From: Luteimonas deserti
Lineage (GTDB): Bacteria > Pseudomonadota > Gammaproteobacteria > Xanthomonadales > Xanthomonadaceae
Assembly (NCBI RefSeq): GCF_013425765.1
Contig: NZ_JACCJZ010000001.1
Span: 53,167 to 117,166, forward strand
Direction of reading: 5' to 3'
DNA: 64,000 nt
The notes beneath the pieces were generated by a model that saw only the letters and a program-made list of their open reading frames with translations, was not told the origin of the DNA and ran no database searches. This document shows positions 1 to 9,202 of this stretch, one piece after another. The position numbers and the translations under genes are program-made. Numbering within the stretch: position 1 is the stretch's first letter; every line of letters begins with the position of its first letter.

Positions 1-401
1 GCATCGGCTGGGCCTGCGGCTTCCGCCTCGTGGACAGCCAGAGCGGCCAACGCCTGTACCCGGCGCAGGTGCTGGCCCTGGAAAACGTTCACGGCGAGGG
101 CTTCGTCTACGAGGCGCAGATCCTGATCTCGGCGGCGCGCGAACTCGGCTGCGGCGTCGTGTCGGTCCCGGTGGAGACCCGCTACCGCTGCGCCGGATCC
201 GACGAACAGTTCCGCCAGAGCCACTTCCGCCTGTTCCATGATCTGCGACGCATCACCTCGCACGTCGGCGCGCAGATCATCGGACGCGGCGAAGTCATCG
301 CCCGCTACCGCCAGGCGCGCGCCCGTGCGCCAGTGATCGACGACCCCGATGCATTGGCCGGAATGCCGGCCGACCCGGCGCAGATGCAGGAGACAGGATG
401 A
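1..401 (+). CDS. Glycosyltransferase family 2, C-terminal part (5' end outside window)
   Basis: The reading frame is already open at base 3, so the gene begins left of the window and only about 132 residues are seen. The fragment contains DSQSGQRLYP, matching the D-(T/S)-Q-(S/C)-G-x-R-L-(Y/F)-P region of dolichyl-phosphate-mannose-synthase-like GT2 enzymes, followed by a YEAQILI-type segment typical of the same fold. Such enzymes move a sugar from an activated donor to a lipid or polyketide acceptor at the inner membrane. The stop overlaps the next start (ATGA), so it is co-transcribed with the flavin halogenase-like gene. A role in decorating the aryl-polyene pigment is inferred from that context. 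The donor-binding N-terminus cannot be examined. Confidence 0.8.
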   Translation, partial: IGWACGFRLVDSQSGQRLYPAQVLALENVHGEGFVYEAQILISAARELGCGVVSVPVETRYRCAGSDEQFRQSHFRLFHDLRRITSHVGAQIIGRGEVIARYRQARARAPVIDDPDALAGMPADPAQMQETG

Positions 402-2047
402 TGCGTGACATGCCGACCGACCCCGCCGCCACTGGCGATTACCGGACCGACGTTGCCATTCTCGGCGGCGGCCTCGCCGGCCTGACGCTGGCCCTGCAAA
501 TGCGCCAGCAGCAACCGCAGCTCCAGGTCACGGTGATCGAACGACGCGCGCATCCGGTGCGCGAGGCCGCGCACAAGGTGGGCGAATCCAGCGTCGAGAT
601 CGGCGCGCATTACTTCGCCGAGGTGCTCGGCCTGCGCGAGCATCTGGATGCCGAGCAGATCCGCAAGTTCGGATTCCGGTTCTTCTTCTCCGACCGCAGC
701 GCCGAGGTCGATCGGTGCACCGAGCTCGGCGTCAGCCAGCTGATGCCCACACCCTCCTGGCAGATCGACCGCGGTCGTTTCGAGAACCACCTGGGCGAGC
801 GTGCCCGCGCCCTGGGCGTGCGCTTCGACGACGGCGCCGTGGTGCGCGGCATCGATCTCGCCGACGGCGATGCCGACCATCTCGTCCGCGTCGAGCACGA
901 CGGCGCGACACACGCGGTGCACTGCCGCTGGGTGGTGGATGCCAGCGGACGCGCCGGCCTGCTCAAGCGCAAGCTCAATCTTGCGATGGACAACGATCAC
1001 GCCGCCAACGCGGTCTGGTGGCGCGTGGACGGCTTCGTCGATCCGAATGCCTGGTCGAACGACACGCAGTGGCTGCAGCGCTGCGATCCGCCGGATCGCT
1101 GGCGCTCCACCAACCACATGTGCGGGCCGGGCTACTGGTTCTGGCTGATCCCGCTGTCGTCGGGCGCGCATTCGCTGGGCATCGTCTGCGATGCGGCCCT
1201 GCATCCGCTGGACACGATGAACACCCACGAGAAGGCGATGGACTGGCTGCGTCGGCATCAGCCGCAGGTGGCCGCGACGCTGGAACGCAGCGAGCATGCG
1301 CTGCAGGACTTCATGTTCCTGCGCAACTTCTCCTACGGCTGCAAACAGGTCTTCTCGCGCGACCGCTGGGCGCTCACCGGCGAGGCGGGCGTGTTCCTCG
1401 ACCCGTTCTATTCGCCCGGCAGCGATTTCATCGCCATCAGCAACACCTACATCTGCGACCTGATCGCCCGCGAACGGGCCGGTCGTGACATCAGCCACCA
1501 CGCCGACCTGTACCAGCAGCTGTACCTCTCGTTCTACGAGAACACGCTCACCCTCTACCAGGACCAGTACCCGCTGTTCGGCGACGCCCAGGTGATGCCG
1601 GTCAAGGTGATCTGGGACTACACGTACTACTGGGCCCTGCTGGCGCCCCTATTCTGTGCCGGGCGCATGACCGATCTCGATACGCTCGGCCGCCTGCGGC
1701 CGGCGTTCAACGAGGCGCGCGCACTGAATCTCGCGATCCAGCCGCTGCTGCGTGCCTGGGGCCTGTGCAACGCGGAAGGCCCTGCGCCCGAAAGCCGCCT
1801 GCTGGACCAGTTCCAGATCGGCTGGTTCCGCGACATGAACGGCGCGCTCAACACCCCCCTGGACACGGCGGCGTTCGTCGACCGGATCAACGCCAACGTC
1901 GCACGCATGCGTTGGCTGGCCAGCGAGGTCCTGCAGCGTGCCCGCGCCATGCATCCGCACATCGACGACCACGGACTCGACGCGCTGCTCGCAGGCGAAG
2001 TCACCCCGGCCTCGTTGCCACCGGTCTGGTATGCCGACGCTGCCTGA
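398..2047 (+). CDS. Flavin-dependent halogenase-like FAD oxidoreductase (pigment locus)
   Basis: 549 residues. An N-terminal Rossmann FAD site (GGGLAGLTL, near residues 22-30) is followed by KVGESSVE. Two signatures of flavin-dependent halogenases are present: the W-x-W-x-I-P motif (WFWLIP, residues 247-252) and a lysine (K90, in IRKFGFRF) at the place of the catalytic lysine of tryptophan halogenases. A late GEAGVFLDPFYSPGSDF segment is the second FAD-contact region. Xanthomonadins are brominated aryl polyenes, so a halogenation or related oxidation of the pigment aryl head is the likely role; this is inference. The start overlaps the upstream glycosyltransferase stop by 4 bp. It ends 8 bp before the convergent sugar dehydrogenase gene. 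A second homologue lies at 13029-14417. Confidence 0.82.
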   Translation: MMRDMPTDPAATGDYRTDVAILGGGLAGLTLALQMRQQQPQLQVTVIERRAHPVREAAHKVGESSVEIGAHYFAEVLGLREHLDAEQIRKFGFRFFFSDRSAEVDRCTELGVSQLMPTPSWQIDRGRFENHLGERARALGVRFDDGAVVRGIDLADGDADHLVRVEHDGATHAVHCRWVVDASGRAGLLKRKLNLAMDNDHAANAVWWRVDGFVDPNAWSNDTQWLQRCDPPDRWRSTNHMCGPGYWFWLIPLSSGAHSLGIVCDAALHPLDTMNTHEKAMDWLRRHQPQVAATLERSEHALQDFMFLRNFSYGCKQVFSRDRWALTGEAGVFLDPFYSPGSDFIAISNTYICDLIARERAGRDISHHADLYQQLYLSFYENTLTLYQDQYPLFGDAQVMPVKVIWDYTYYWALLAPLFCAGRMTDLDTLGRLRPAFNEARALNLAIQPLLRAWGLCNAEGPAPESRLLDQFQIGWFRDMNGALNTPLDTAAFVDRINANVARMRWLASEVLQRARAMHPHIDDHGLDALLAGEVTPASLPPVWYADAA

Positions 2048-2055
2048 CCGCGCGC

Positions 2056-3150
2056 TCAGTCGGGAGTAAGACGCAGCAGACGGCCGTTCTCTTCGTCGGT
2101 CAGCACGTAGATGGCGCCGTCGGGGCCGACCCGCACGTCGCGGATGCGTTCGCCGAGGTCCTCGAGCAGGACCTCCTGCGCACCCGGTTGGCCACCGGCC
2201 ATCGGGATCCGGCGCAGGCTCTTCTCGGCCAGTGCCGCCACCAGCAGGTTGCCCCGCCACCCGGGAAACGCGTCGCCTTCGTACAGCGCCAGCCCGGCCG
2301 GTGCGATCGACGGCGTCCAGTGCAGGACGGGCTGCTCCATGCCGGTCATCCGCGTGAACGGCGTGATCAGCGCACGGCTGTAGTCGCGCCCGAAGCTCAC
2401 CAGCGGCCAGCCGTAATTGGTCCCCGGCGTGATGATGTTGAGTTCGTCGCCCCCGCGCGGCCCGTGCTCGTGCGCGAAGATGCGCTCGCGGCCCGCGTCG
2501 TAGACCAGGCCCTGGATATGCCGGTGGCCGTAGCTGTAGATCTCGGGCAGCGCGCCGGCACGGCCGACGAAGGGGTTGTCCGCCGGGATTCGGCCGTCGG
2601 TGTGGATGCGCACGATCGTGCCCATGTGACTGTCGAGCTTCTGCGACTCCTCACGGAAGAAGAAGCCGTCTCCCAGACCCATCAGTAGGGTGCCGTCAGG
2701 CAGCAGCAGAAGCCGTCCGCCGGCATGCGCGTCGCCCGATTTCGACGGCCGCGTGGTGAAGATCGGCTGCACGTCGGTGAGCCGCTGGCCGTCGAAGCGT
2801 GCACGCACGATGCGCGTGTGATTGGCATTGCGGTCGCCATGGACATACGACAGGAACAGCACCCCACTGCGGGCGAAATCCGGAGCGGGGAGCACCTCGA
2901 ACAGGCCGGACTGCCCCGACGCGAACACGTCCGGCACGCCTTCGACGGGTGTATCGCGCAGCACCCCGTTCTCGACCACGCGCAGGCGGCCCGGTCGCTC
3001 GGTCACGAGCATGACACCGTCCCCGAGGAATGCGAGCGACCATGGATGCTCCAGTCCGTCCACCACGGTCTCCACGCGGTATTCGGCCTGCGCAGGCAAC
3101 ATGACCAGCAGCAGCATGCCGAGCAGGCATGCACCCATCGCTCGCATCAT
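2056..3150 (-). CDS. Soluble PQQ-dependent aldose dehydrogenase, secreted
   Basis: 364 residues with a clear signal peptide (MMRAMGACLLGMLLLVMLPAQA, cleaved after AQA), so the product is periplasmic. The mature part is a six-bladed beta-propeller of the GSDH family (YliI/Asd type). Family blocks include GLEHPWSLAFL, SGDAHAGGRL with the catalytic-type histidine, and HEHGPRGGDELNII. These enzymes oxidise aldoses at C1 using PQQ and calcium and pass electrons to the respiratory chain. The GAGAGG ribosome site before the double ATG favours 3150 or 3147; an upstream ATG at 3180 lacks a site and would push the signal peptide inward. It faces the halogenase gene and has no obvious pigment function. 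No PQQ biosynthesis genes are in the window. Confidence 0.88.
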   Translation of the reverse strand: MMRAMGACLLGMLLLVMLPAQAEYRVETVVDGLEHPWSLAFLGDGVMLVTERPGRLRVVENGVLRDTPVEGVPDVFASGQSGLFEVLPAPDFARSGVLFLSYVHGDRNANHTRIVRARFDGQRLTDVQPIFTTRPSKSGDAHAGGRLLLLPDGTLLMGLGDGFFFREESQKLDSHMGTIVRIHTDGRIPADNPFVGRAGALPEIYSYGHRHIQGLVYDAGRERIFAHEHGPRGGDELNIITPGTNYGWPLVSFGRDYSRALITPFTRMTGMEQPVLHWTPSIAPAGLALYEGDAFPGWRGNLLVAALAEKSLRRIPMAGGQPGAQEVLLEDLGERIRDVRVGPDGAIYVLTDEENGRLLRLTPD

Positions 3151-3218
3151 CACCCTCTCTCCATTGCGCGTATGCGCCAATCGGACGTCGAGTCGACCAC
3201 GAAACGGGAGAACAACGA

Positions 3219-3725
3219 GTGAAAGCAGCCATGTTCCGGGGCTACGTTCCCGCGTTTCTCCTCGCCCTGGTGCTCAGCATCGTCTGGGGCTCGATCGTGC
3301 AGAGCCAATACAACCTCGCGGCGCTCGCATCGATCGGTGCCGATGTCGGCTCGGTCCGCCTGCAGGTCACGCTGCGCGACATCTTCAGTGGTTTCTTCCC
3401 GACGTACGGCGGATACATCGTGTTGCCCGCGCTCGCGGTCGCCTTCATCGCGGTCGCGCTGCTCGAGCCGAGGCTTCCGCACGCGGCGCGCATCCCCCTG
3501 TACGCGATTGCCGGTGGACTCGCGATCCTGCTCGCAATCCCGCTGGTCAACGCCCTCTCACCGGTCGCGCTGCTGGTCGGGGCGACGCGCGAATGGAGCT
3601 GCGCGGTATGGATGGCGGCCGGAGGCGTGGTGTCCAGCGTGCTGTACGCACTGCTCGCACCTGTCCGCGTCCGGCACGTGTCGGCGCCAGCCGTGCTCGT
3701 GCATACGCCGGACCGGCCCGGCTAG
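3219..3725 (+). CDS. Unknown four-helix inner-membrane protein
   Basis: 168 residues from a GTG start preceded by GGGAG eight bases upstream; an in-frame ATG at 3231 is the alternative. Four hydrophobic segments are visible: VPAFLLALVLSIVWGSIV, GYIVLPALAVAFIAVALL, a third around LYAIAGGLAILLAIPLV, and a fourth around WMAAGGVVSSVLYALLA. A polar stretch with QSQYNLAALASIGADVG lies between the first two. I do not recognise a family. It is divergent from the PQQ dehydrogenase, with 68 bp between the starts, so the two may share a control region. Codon use matches the neighbourhood. Confidence 0.6.
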   Translation: MKAAMFRGYVPAFLLALVLSIVWGSIVQSQYNLAALASIGADVGSVRLQVTLRDIFSGFFPTYGGYIVLPALAVAFIAVALLEPRLPHAARIPLYAIAGGLAILLAIPLVNALSPVALLVGATREWSCAVWMAAGGVVSSVLYALLAPVRVRHVSAPAVLVHTPDRPG

Positions 3726-4443
3726 ACATTCCAGTCGACGCGGGCCGACACCGAGACGCGCTCGACAACGGACATCGGGATCCCGGACGCGACGCCTCAC
3801 ACCGGCACGCGTGGCGACGCAGTTGAGGACGGCGGGTAGCAAGCGCGCGCCTGCGGATGGGGCGTATCTCGCCAGGCGGGTCCATCGAGCGACTTCGCGT
3901 CATCGCACGGCGCTCGTCCCTCCGCGCGAAGCCACGTCCCGATGCGCGTGCCGCAGGGTCGGCGAACCAGACTCGCGGCCCATACCAGCCGCCGCGGGCG
4001 GGAGCTCGGTTGCCTGGAGCGTCATCGCGACAGATGCGTCCAGGATCGCCTCACGTCCCGATCGAACACCGCGTCCGCCGTCTGCGCAAGATTCGCTACA
4101 GCGCGCTTGCTCGACGCGACAACGGCGTCAAGCGAGATTGGCACCTATGCCCGACGCCGCGACGCGGCGCTGACAGCTTGCACACACACATCCGGTTCGA
4201 CATGGCCTAGCGGTGTCCCGGCGATCGACGGGCCGCGTGCGATGGCTGAACGGACGGGCGCACGCCGATCGATTCACGGCGCGCGCACCTCAGCGTGCGG
4301 CGCACGTCGCACGCGCGCCGGCCTGACATCGCGTCATGCCTAGGTGCAGCGTGTTGCCAAGGTCCGCCGCATCGCGGCGAGCCTGCCCATCCAGGTCGCC
4401 CCGCGGCCCGTCCGGTGCCCGACGACACGGGACAGCGCGCGCG
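3726..4443. other. 718-bp stretch without a supported gene
   Basis: Open frames of up to about 278 codons cross this stretch in several phases, but all are arginine/serine/proline-rich translations of GC-rich DNA with no hydrophobic pattern, ribosome site or family motif. Nothing like tRNA is seen. Short GC-rich inverted repeats occur but none stands out. It may be spacer or a decayed gene. Confidence 0.5.
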
Positions 4444-4917
4444 TCAGCGCGTCCCGGGGAGCGGCTCTTCGGCGGCGGCCGGAGGCGGGTTCGCGACCCA
4501 GATCGCGATGCCGCTGGCGTACTTCTGCTGCGGGCTGATGTTCACGCCGACACCGGCCGAGGAGAACGAACGTCCGCCGCCCCGACCGACGCCGCCGCCC
4601 ACGCTCACCCCGCCGCCGCTGCGTTCCGCATCCGCGGTGCCCTGGAACAGCACTCCGTTCGCGCCGAGGCTCGCAGCCTCGCGACGCAATTTGTCCAGCA
4701 CGGAATTGACCTTGTTCTGCTCGCCATAGGTCAGCGCGCCACTGCTGGTGTTGAGGATGGCGATCTCCTCGTACTGACCCGGTGGCGGGCCGTGATAGAT
4801 CCGCACCTGTGCGGGATCGATCGGTGCACGCGGGGTGCCGGTCAACACGTGGGAGCTGGCACAACCGGCCGTCATCACGACGGCCAGCAGGATCGGAAGA
4901 AGACGGTAGGCGCGCAT
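4444..4917 (-). CDS. Predicted lipoprotein of unknown function
   Basis: 157 residues. The N-terminus (MRAYRLLPILLAVVMTAGC) is a lipoprotein signal with lipobox TAGC, so the mature protein starts at Cys19. The middle part (PGQYEEIAILNTSSGALTYG, then VLDKLRREAASLGANGVLF) resembles the folded core of small YbjQ/RcsF-like lipoproteins, in which a strand leads to a helix and GANGV. A glycine-rich segment (GGGVSVGGGVGRGGGRS) follows and then a short C-terminal strand IAIWV. No function can be assigned. It stands alone on the minus strand between two gene-poor stretches inside the pigment locus. Confidence 0.75.
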   Translation of the reverse strand: MRAYRLLPILLAVVMTAGCASSHVLTGTPRAPIDPAQVRIYHGPPPGQYEEIAILNTSSGALTYGEQNKVNSVLDKLRREAASLGANGVLFQGTADAERSGGGVSVGGGVGRGGGRSFSSAGVGVNISPQQKYASGIAIWVANPPPAAAEEPLPGTR

Positions 4918-5510
4918 GGCGATGTCCTCGAAAGACGGATGCCCGGACGGGCATGCGGCCGATCATCGCGCCGGGGACCTGAAGCCGGTGTGGACGACGC
5001 ATCGCCCCCCGGCCGATCCTGCATGGCTGCCAGGCCGGTGGGGACTCGGCCGTGCCGCCCGATCCCGCCTCGCCCACCTGAGGACGCCGCTACCGGCCGA
5101 TGTGCCCGACGTTCGAGATCAAACGGGACAGCCGCTGGCCCGGTCGCCGCCCTGCCCTGCTGGACGCCGTTGAAGACCGAGGACCGCACCAGGTCCTCCG
5201 GACAGGGCGCCGCGCATGCCCAGGGCCCGGGCGGGCCCCGGTGCACCGGTGACGCTCCGGACCGTATCGACGATCCCGACCTTCAGTACGCGAGCGTGCT
5301 TGTCGGGCAGCGACACCGGCCTTGGCGGCCCTCGCAGCTCCCGCGGCGGGTCCGTGCTGGCGCGGCCGCGATGTCGCAATGCGCGGACAGCCGGATGTCG
5401 ATGCCTTGCGGTCGAGCATCGGCACACGCGACTACACCGCAGGCGCGGCGGCTCGCAGCGCAGATCGGCGCCTGCACGACGCGGCGCCCGCGGGCACCGC
5501 GTGGGGGGCG
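4918..5510. other. 593-bp stretch without a supported gene
   Basis: It lies between the lipoprotein start and the ketoreductase stop. All open frames here are shadows or extensions with random composition. I see no ketosynthase or other pigment gene remnant, and no convincing terminator after the ketoreductase. Confidence 0.5.
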
Positions 5511-6257
5511 TCAGCCCATCCCGCCGTTGATGCCGATGACCTGGCCATTGATGTAGCCGGCAGCGTCGGAGCACAGGAAACCCACCAGCGCCGCGACCTC
5601 GTCCGGCGTGCCGGCACGCTGGGCGGGCACGATCTGCCGGATCACCTCCTCCGGAAACGCCGCGTCCGCCATGCTGCCGGCGATGACCCCGGGCGCGACC
5701 ACGTTCACGGCGATTCCGCGGCTCGCCATCTCGCGTGCGAGCGATTTCGATGCGCCATGCAGGCCCGCCTTCGCGGCCGCGTAGTTCGTCTGACCACGAT
5801 TGCCGGTGACCGCGGCCACCGAAGACACGCTGACGATGCGGCCCCAGCGCTTGCGCGCCATCGGCAGCAACAGCGGCTGCGTGACGTGGAAGAAGCCGTG
5901 CAACGAGACATCGACCACCCGCTTCCACTGCGCGTCGGTCATGCCCGCCATCGGCGCGTCGTCGTGGATGCCGGCGTTGTTGACGATCACCTGGATGGGC
6001 CCGTCGCCCAGCAGACCCTCCAGCGCATGACGCGTGGTCTCGCCGTCGGCGACATCAAAGGCCACCGCCTCGGCGCTGCCGCCGGCGGCAACGATCTCGG
6101 ACACCACCGATTGGGCGCGCGCGAGATTGCCGTTGGCATGGACGATCACGTGCAGGCCGTCTGCGGCCAGGCGGCGGCAGATCGCGCCACCGATGTCTCC
6201 ACTGCCACCGGTCACGAGGGCGCGCCGCATCGTGGTATTCGTCGCTGATGTCGTCAT
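5511..6257 (-). CDS. fabG: 3-oxoacyl-ACP reductase, FabG/ApeQ-like
   Basis: 248 residues, the usual length for a classical short-chain dehydrogenase. The NAD(P) motif TGGSGDIGGAI is near residues 16-26, NNAG near 87, the catalytic serine in SVSSVAAV, and YAAAK carries the Y-x3-K pair; a GQVIGINGGMG tail is typical of FabG. It reduces beta-keto groups on ACP-bound chains with NADPH. Its position at the downstream end of the minus-strand aryl-polyene genes (hotdog dehydratase 90 bp upstream) says it serves the polyene chain rather than general fatty-acid synthesis. A TACAAT box ends six bases before the ATG and there is no ribosome site, so it may also be made from its own leaderless transcript. 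Confidence 0.9.
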   Translation of the reverse strand: MTTSATNTTMRRALVTGGSGDIGGAICRRLAADGLHVIVHANGNLARAQSVVSEIVAAGGSAEAVAFDVADGETTRHALEGLLGDGPIQVIVNNAGIHDDAPMAGMTDAQWKRVVDVSLHGFFHVTQPLLLPMARKRWGRIVSVSSVAAVTGNRGQTNYAAAKAGLHGASKSLAREMASRGIAVNVVAPGVIAGSMADAAFPEEVIRQIVPAQRAGTPDEVAALVGFLCSDAAGYINGQVIGINGGMG

Positions 6258-6263
6258 GCGCCG

Positions 6264-6269
6264 ATTGTA
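6264..6269 (-). promoter_or_regulatory. Candidate -10 box (TACAAT) of the fabG-like gene
   Basis: On the minus strand TACAAT is followed by six bases and then the ATG at 6257. No good -35 box is seen. The spacing would place the transcript start at or next to the ATG. The same -10/N6-7/ATG layout recurs before hemB, dinG and the MFS gene. Confidence 0.4.
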
Positions 6270-6347
6270 ACGGCCGGCCCCAGCGCAGCGGCGTCGGCCG
6301 GGCCGCGCGGGCGCAGCACGCGCCGCTGAGCAGCGCGCGACGAACGG

Positions 6348-6797
6348 CTAGTCCGGTTCGCGCGCAGGCCCCAGCATCACCGCCGCGCGACCTTCGGCGA
6401 GCAGCACGCCGGCGCACGCGATGCGGAACGCGTACTGCTGGCTGTCGCCGGCTTCGACCAGAACCTCGGCCGTGCATTCGAGATCCGCCGCGAGATCATC
6501 GATGCGCGCGACATGGAGCTGGACGCCGCGCAACGCGACCAGCATGCCCGGACGCACCGCTGCGCCGCTGCCGCGTGCGCGCAGCCCGCCGTGCACCGCC
6601 ATGGCCTGGGCACCGTATTCGCACAGATGCAGTGCGCGCAGATGCCCGTCGCTGCGCAGCGGATTGTGCGGATCGCGGTGGCTGGCGCTGCGCAGGCCGA
6701 TCCGGGCCTCGTCCCATGCCGTGACCGCGTCCCACAGGCACATCGCGCCCTGGTGCGGGATCATCGCCAGGATCGCGTCACGGTCGACCACGCTCAT
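6348..6797 (-). CDS. 3-hydroxyacyl-ACP dehydratase (hotdog, ApeP-like)
   Basis: 149 residues. The sequence starts MSVVDRDAILAMIPHQGAMC, and the IPHQGAMxLxD block is the hallmark of the FabZ-related ApeP-type hotdog proteins of aryl-polyene clusters. HLCEYGAQAMAVHGGL carries the conserved central helix with the acidic residue. It should dehydrate 3-hydroxyacyl-ACP to trans-enoyl-ACP, which leaves the conjugated double bonds in the pigment. The start overlaps the MMPL exporter stop by 4 bp (ATGA). A longer upstream frame runs through the exporter gene and is not real. Substrate is inferred from context. Confidence 0.88.
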   Translation of the reverse strand: MSVVDRDAILAMIPHQGAMCLWDAVTAWDEARIGLRSASHRDPHNPLRSDGHLRALHLCEYGAQAMAVHGGLRARGSGAAVRPGMLVALRGVQLHVARIDDLAADLECTAEVLVEAGDSQQYAFRIACAGVLLAEGRAAVMLGPAREPD

Positions 6798-9202
6798 GCC
6801 AGCGGCTCCGCTTCGGCGCGCGCCGCTTCGATCGCCGCCCGATGGCGGGCGACCAGCAGCGACAGCACGAAGTTGCACACCACGCCCAGGGCCACCGTGC
6901 TGCCGATCGCACGCAGCACCGGGATCGACGACAGCGCGAGCAGGCTGAACACCAGCAGCGTCATCAGGCTGCACACCAGGACCGCGTGCAGCGTCCGGAT
7001 CTGGTCGGCGCGATCGTCCCCGGCGTGTTCGAAGAACAGCGCGTAGTCGAGCCCGAGGCCCGCCGCGAGGATCAGTGCGACCAGATGGAACAGCGTGAGC
7101 TCGACCCCGGCCAGGCGCAGCACGGCGACGATCACCAGCAAGGTCAGCAGGGTCGGCAGCAGCACGCGCCAGACACGACGCGGCTTGCGCAGCGCGATCC
7201 ACACCGTGGCCACCAGCAGCAGCAGCGCGACCGACATCGCGGCCAGCACCCGGCCGCGGTATTCGATGACCAGCGATTCGGATGCATCCTTCATGTCGAG
7301 CAGGCGCAGCGAGACGTCCGCGCCCGACGCCGCGGACGCGACCGTCGCCAGATCAGCCGGATTATCGAGCCCGCTGAGCGAGACCAGGGCCGTCGCGCGC
7401 TCCGGATGCACCAGCAGCAGCCCCGACACCGCGCTCGCCAGCGGCGAGCCCTGCAGGTCGCGCACGGTCAGCAGCGGAGCCGTGCGCGCGCGCTCGACGT
7501 CGGCCACGAAGGGGTCGAAGGCGTCGGCGCGGAACGGCGAGTCGGCGAGCACCGACGCGAGCATCGCGCGCAAGGCCGGTGCATCGGGCAGCGCCGACTG
7601 GCGCGCACGTTGCACGTCGGCGGACGGCAGATAGCGCGCCGCCATGTCGTAGCCGTCGAGACGACCGTCGGCCACGCGCGCGTCGAGGGCGGGGCGCAGC
7701 GCCGCCGTGGCGGCGAGCACCGCATCGGCGTCGATGCCCTGCGCGGCGAGGACATAGCGCACGTCGGGCGCACCCAGTTCCGCGCGCAATTCGGTGTCGA
7801 GGGCCATCGCCTCGGGGTCGACCGGCGTGAGCTTGGACAGATCGTTCTGCCAGGTCGGTCCCGGCGCGAAGACGATCGAAGCGAGGCTCGCCAACGCGAG
7901 CACCGCCAGCGACCACTTCGGCCGCGGCAGCGCCTCGATCCGGTGCCACAGACGCTGCAGGCGCGGCGAATCGGCGATGTCCGGCGGCGCCGGATCGACC
8001 AGACCGGGCAGCAGATACCGGGTGACCAGCGCGGCCACCGCGAGCGCGGCGACGGTGAAAACCGCCAGTTGGCGCAGGCCGTCGACACCGGAGAACAGGA
8101 ACGTCGCGTAGGCGATGCAGGTGGCGATCACGCCGGTCGACAGCGCCGGCCACAGCCCGCGCACGTTCTTCCACGGCGACAGGCCGGCACGCTGGTGACT
8201 GAAGAAGTGGATCGGGTAGTCCTGCACGACGCCGATCAGGGTGAAGCCGAACGCGATGGTGATGCCGTGCACACCCGCGGGAAACAGCAGCGCGACCGCG
8301 CCCAGGCCGGCGATGCCGGCGCTGGCCAGCGGCAGTGCGCCGAGCAGCGGCATCTTCCAGCTGCGGTAGGCCAGCAGCAGGAGAAGCACCAGACCGATCG
8401 TGTCCGCCATGCCGATGCGCTGGGCCTCGCGCTGGGTGCGGCCACCGATGTCGACCGAGAACGCGCCCGGTCCGGTCATCTGCAGCGCCGCCGGGCTGTC
8501 GCCGCGGACCGTGTCGAAGCGGGCGCGGATGGTCTCCACCGCGTCGAGCTGGCCGGTCGGATCGAAGCCGGCCGCGTGCGTCTCCACCAGCAGCAGCGCG
8601 CGCGCACCGGCGCGGTCGAACCACACATCGAAGATCGGCTCGGGCGCGGCGGCCGGTGCCCAGGCCTCGGCCAGCACGAGGGTCTCGAGCGTCGGGTCGG
8701 AGGGCAACAGGGGCTCGACCAGGCCCGCGGCCGGAGAGCCGAGATCCTGCAGTCGCGCATCGAAGGCATCACGCAGGGCGTCGGCGTCGAGCGGCGTGTC
8801 GTCGAAGCTCGTCGTCAAGAGATAGCGGTAGGGCAGCAGGTCGGCGGGAAACGCCGACAGGTCACCGGCGGCGCCGTTGGCGACGAGGCTGAAGCGCGGA
8901 TCCGGCGCCAGCGCCGCCTGCAACGCCTGCGACTGGGCGGCCAGCACCTCGGGCGCGTCACCCGACAGTGCCAGCAGCAGCAGACGCGAGCCCGGACCTT
9001 CGCCCAGTTCGTCGATCAGCAGGCGTTGTTCGGGCGTGCGCGCATCGGGCAGGAAACGGCGCAGGTCGCCACTGAACTCCAGCCGCGCCGCGACCAGCCA
9101 ACCTGCCAGCAGCAGCACGGCCAGCCACGCGAGCGCCAGTGCCAGGCGCAGGTCCGGGCGGCGCAGCAGGAGGTCGCGGATCAACGCGCCGCGTCGCGAC
9201 AC
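6794..9202 (-). CDS. MMPL/RND-family exporter of the pigment cluster
   Basis: 802 residues with the two-fold layout of MMPL transporters. There is one N-terminal helix (LALALAWLAVLLLAGWLV), a large periplasmic loop, five helices with GVVQDYPIHFFSHQR, a second start helix (LAVLALASLASIVFAPG), a second loop, and five more helices with LGLDYALFFEHAGDD. The D-Y pairs in GVVQDY and GLDYA match the proton-relay positions of RND proteins. Such exporters in aryl-polyene loci move the lipid-linked pigment from the inner membrane. The gene is flanked by a dehydratase (4-bp overlap) and a LolA-like carrier (22-bp overlap), so it is translationally coupled on both sides. Confidence 0.88.
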   Translation of the reverse strand: MSRRGALIRDLLLRRPDLRLALALAWLAVLLLAGWLVAARLEFSGDLRRFLPDARTPEQRLLIDELGEGPGSRLLLLALSGDAPEVLAAQSQALQAALAPDPRFSLVANGAAGDLSAFPADLLPYRYLLTTSFDDTPLDADALRDAFDARLQDLGSPAAGLVEPLLPSDPTLETLVLAEAWAPAAAPEPIFDVWFDRAGARALLLVETHAAGFDPTGQLDAVETIRARFDTVRGDSPAALQMTGPGAFSVDIGGRTQREAQRIGMADTIGLVLLLLLAYRSWKMPLLGALPLASAGIAGLGAVALLFPAGVHGITIAFGFTLIGVVQDYPIHFFSHQRAGLSPWKNVRGLWPALSTGVIATCIAYATFLFSGVDGLRQLAVFTVAALAVAALVTRYLLPGLVDPAPPDIADSPRLQRLWHRIEALPRPKWSLAVLALASLASIVFAPGPTWQNDLSKLTPVDPEAMALDTELRAELGAPDVRYVLAAQGIDADAVLAATAALRPALDARVADGRLDGYDMAARYLPSADVQRARQSALPDAPALRAMLASVLADSPFRADAFDPFVADVERARTAPLLTVRDLQGSPLASAVSGLLLVHPERATALVSLSGLDNPADLATVASAASGADVSLRLLDMKDASESLVIEYRGRVLAAMSVALLLLVATVWIALRKPRRVWRVLLPTLLTLLVIVAVLRLAGVELTLFHLVALILAAGLGLDYALFFEHAGDDRADQIRTLHAVLVCSLMTLLVFSLLALSSIPVLRAIGSTVALGVVCNFVLSLLVARHRAAIEAARAEAEPLA

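Noticed and set aside
3857..4210. 117-codon frame in the gene-free stretch after 3725
   Set aside because: Arg/Ser/Pro-rich, no ribosome site, no hydrophobic or motif pattern, and overlapped by equally open frames in other phases.
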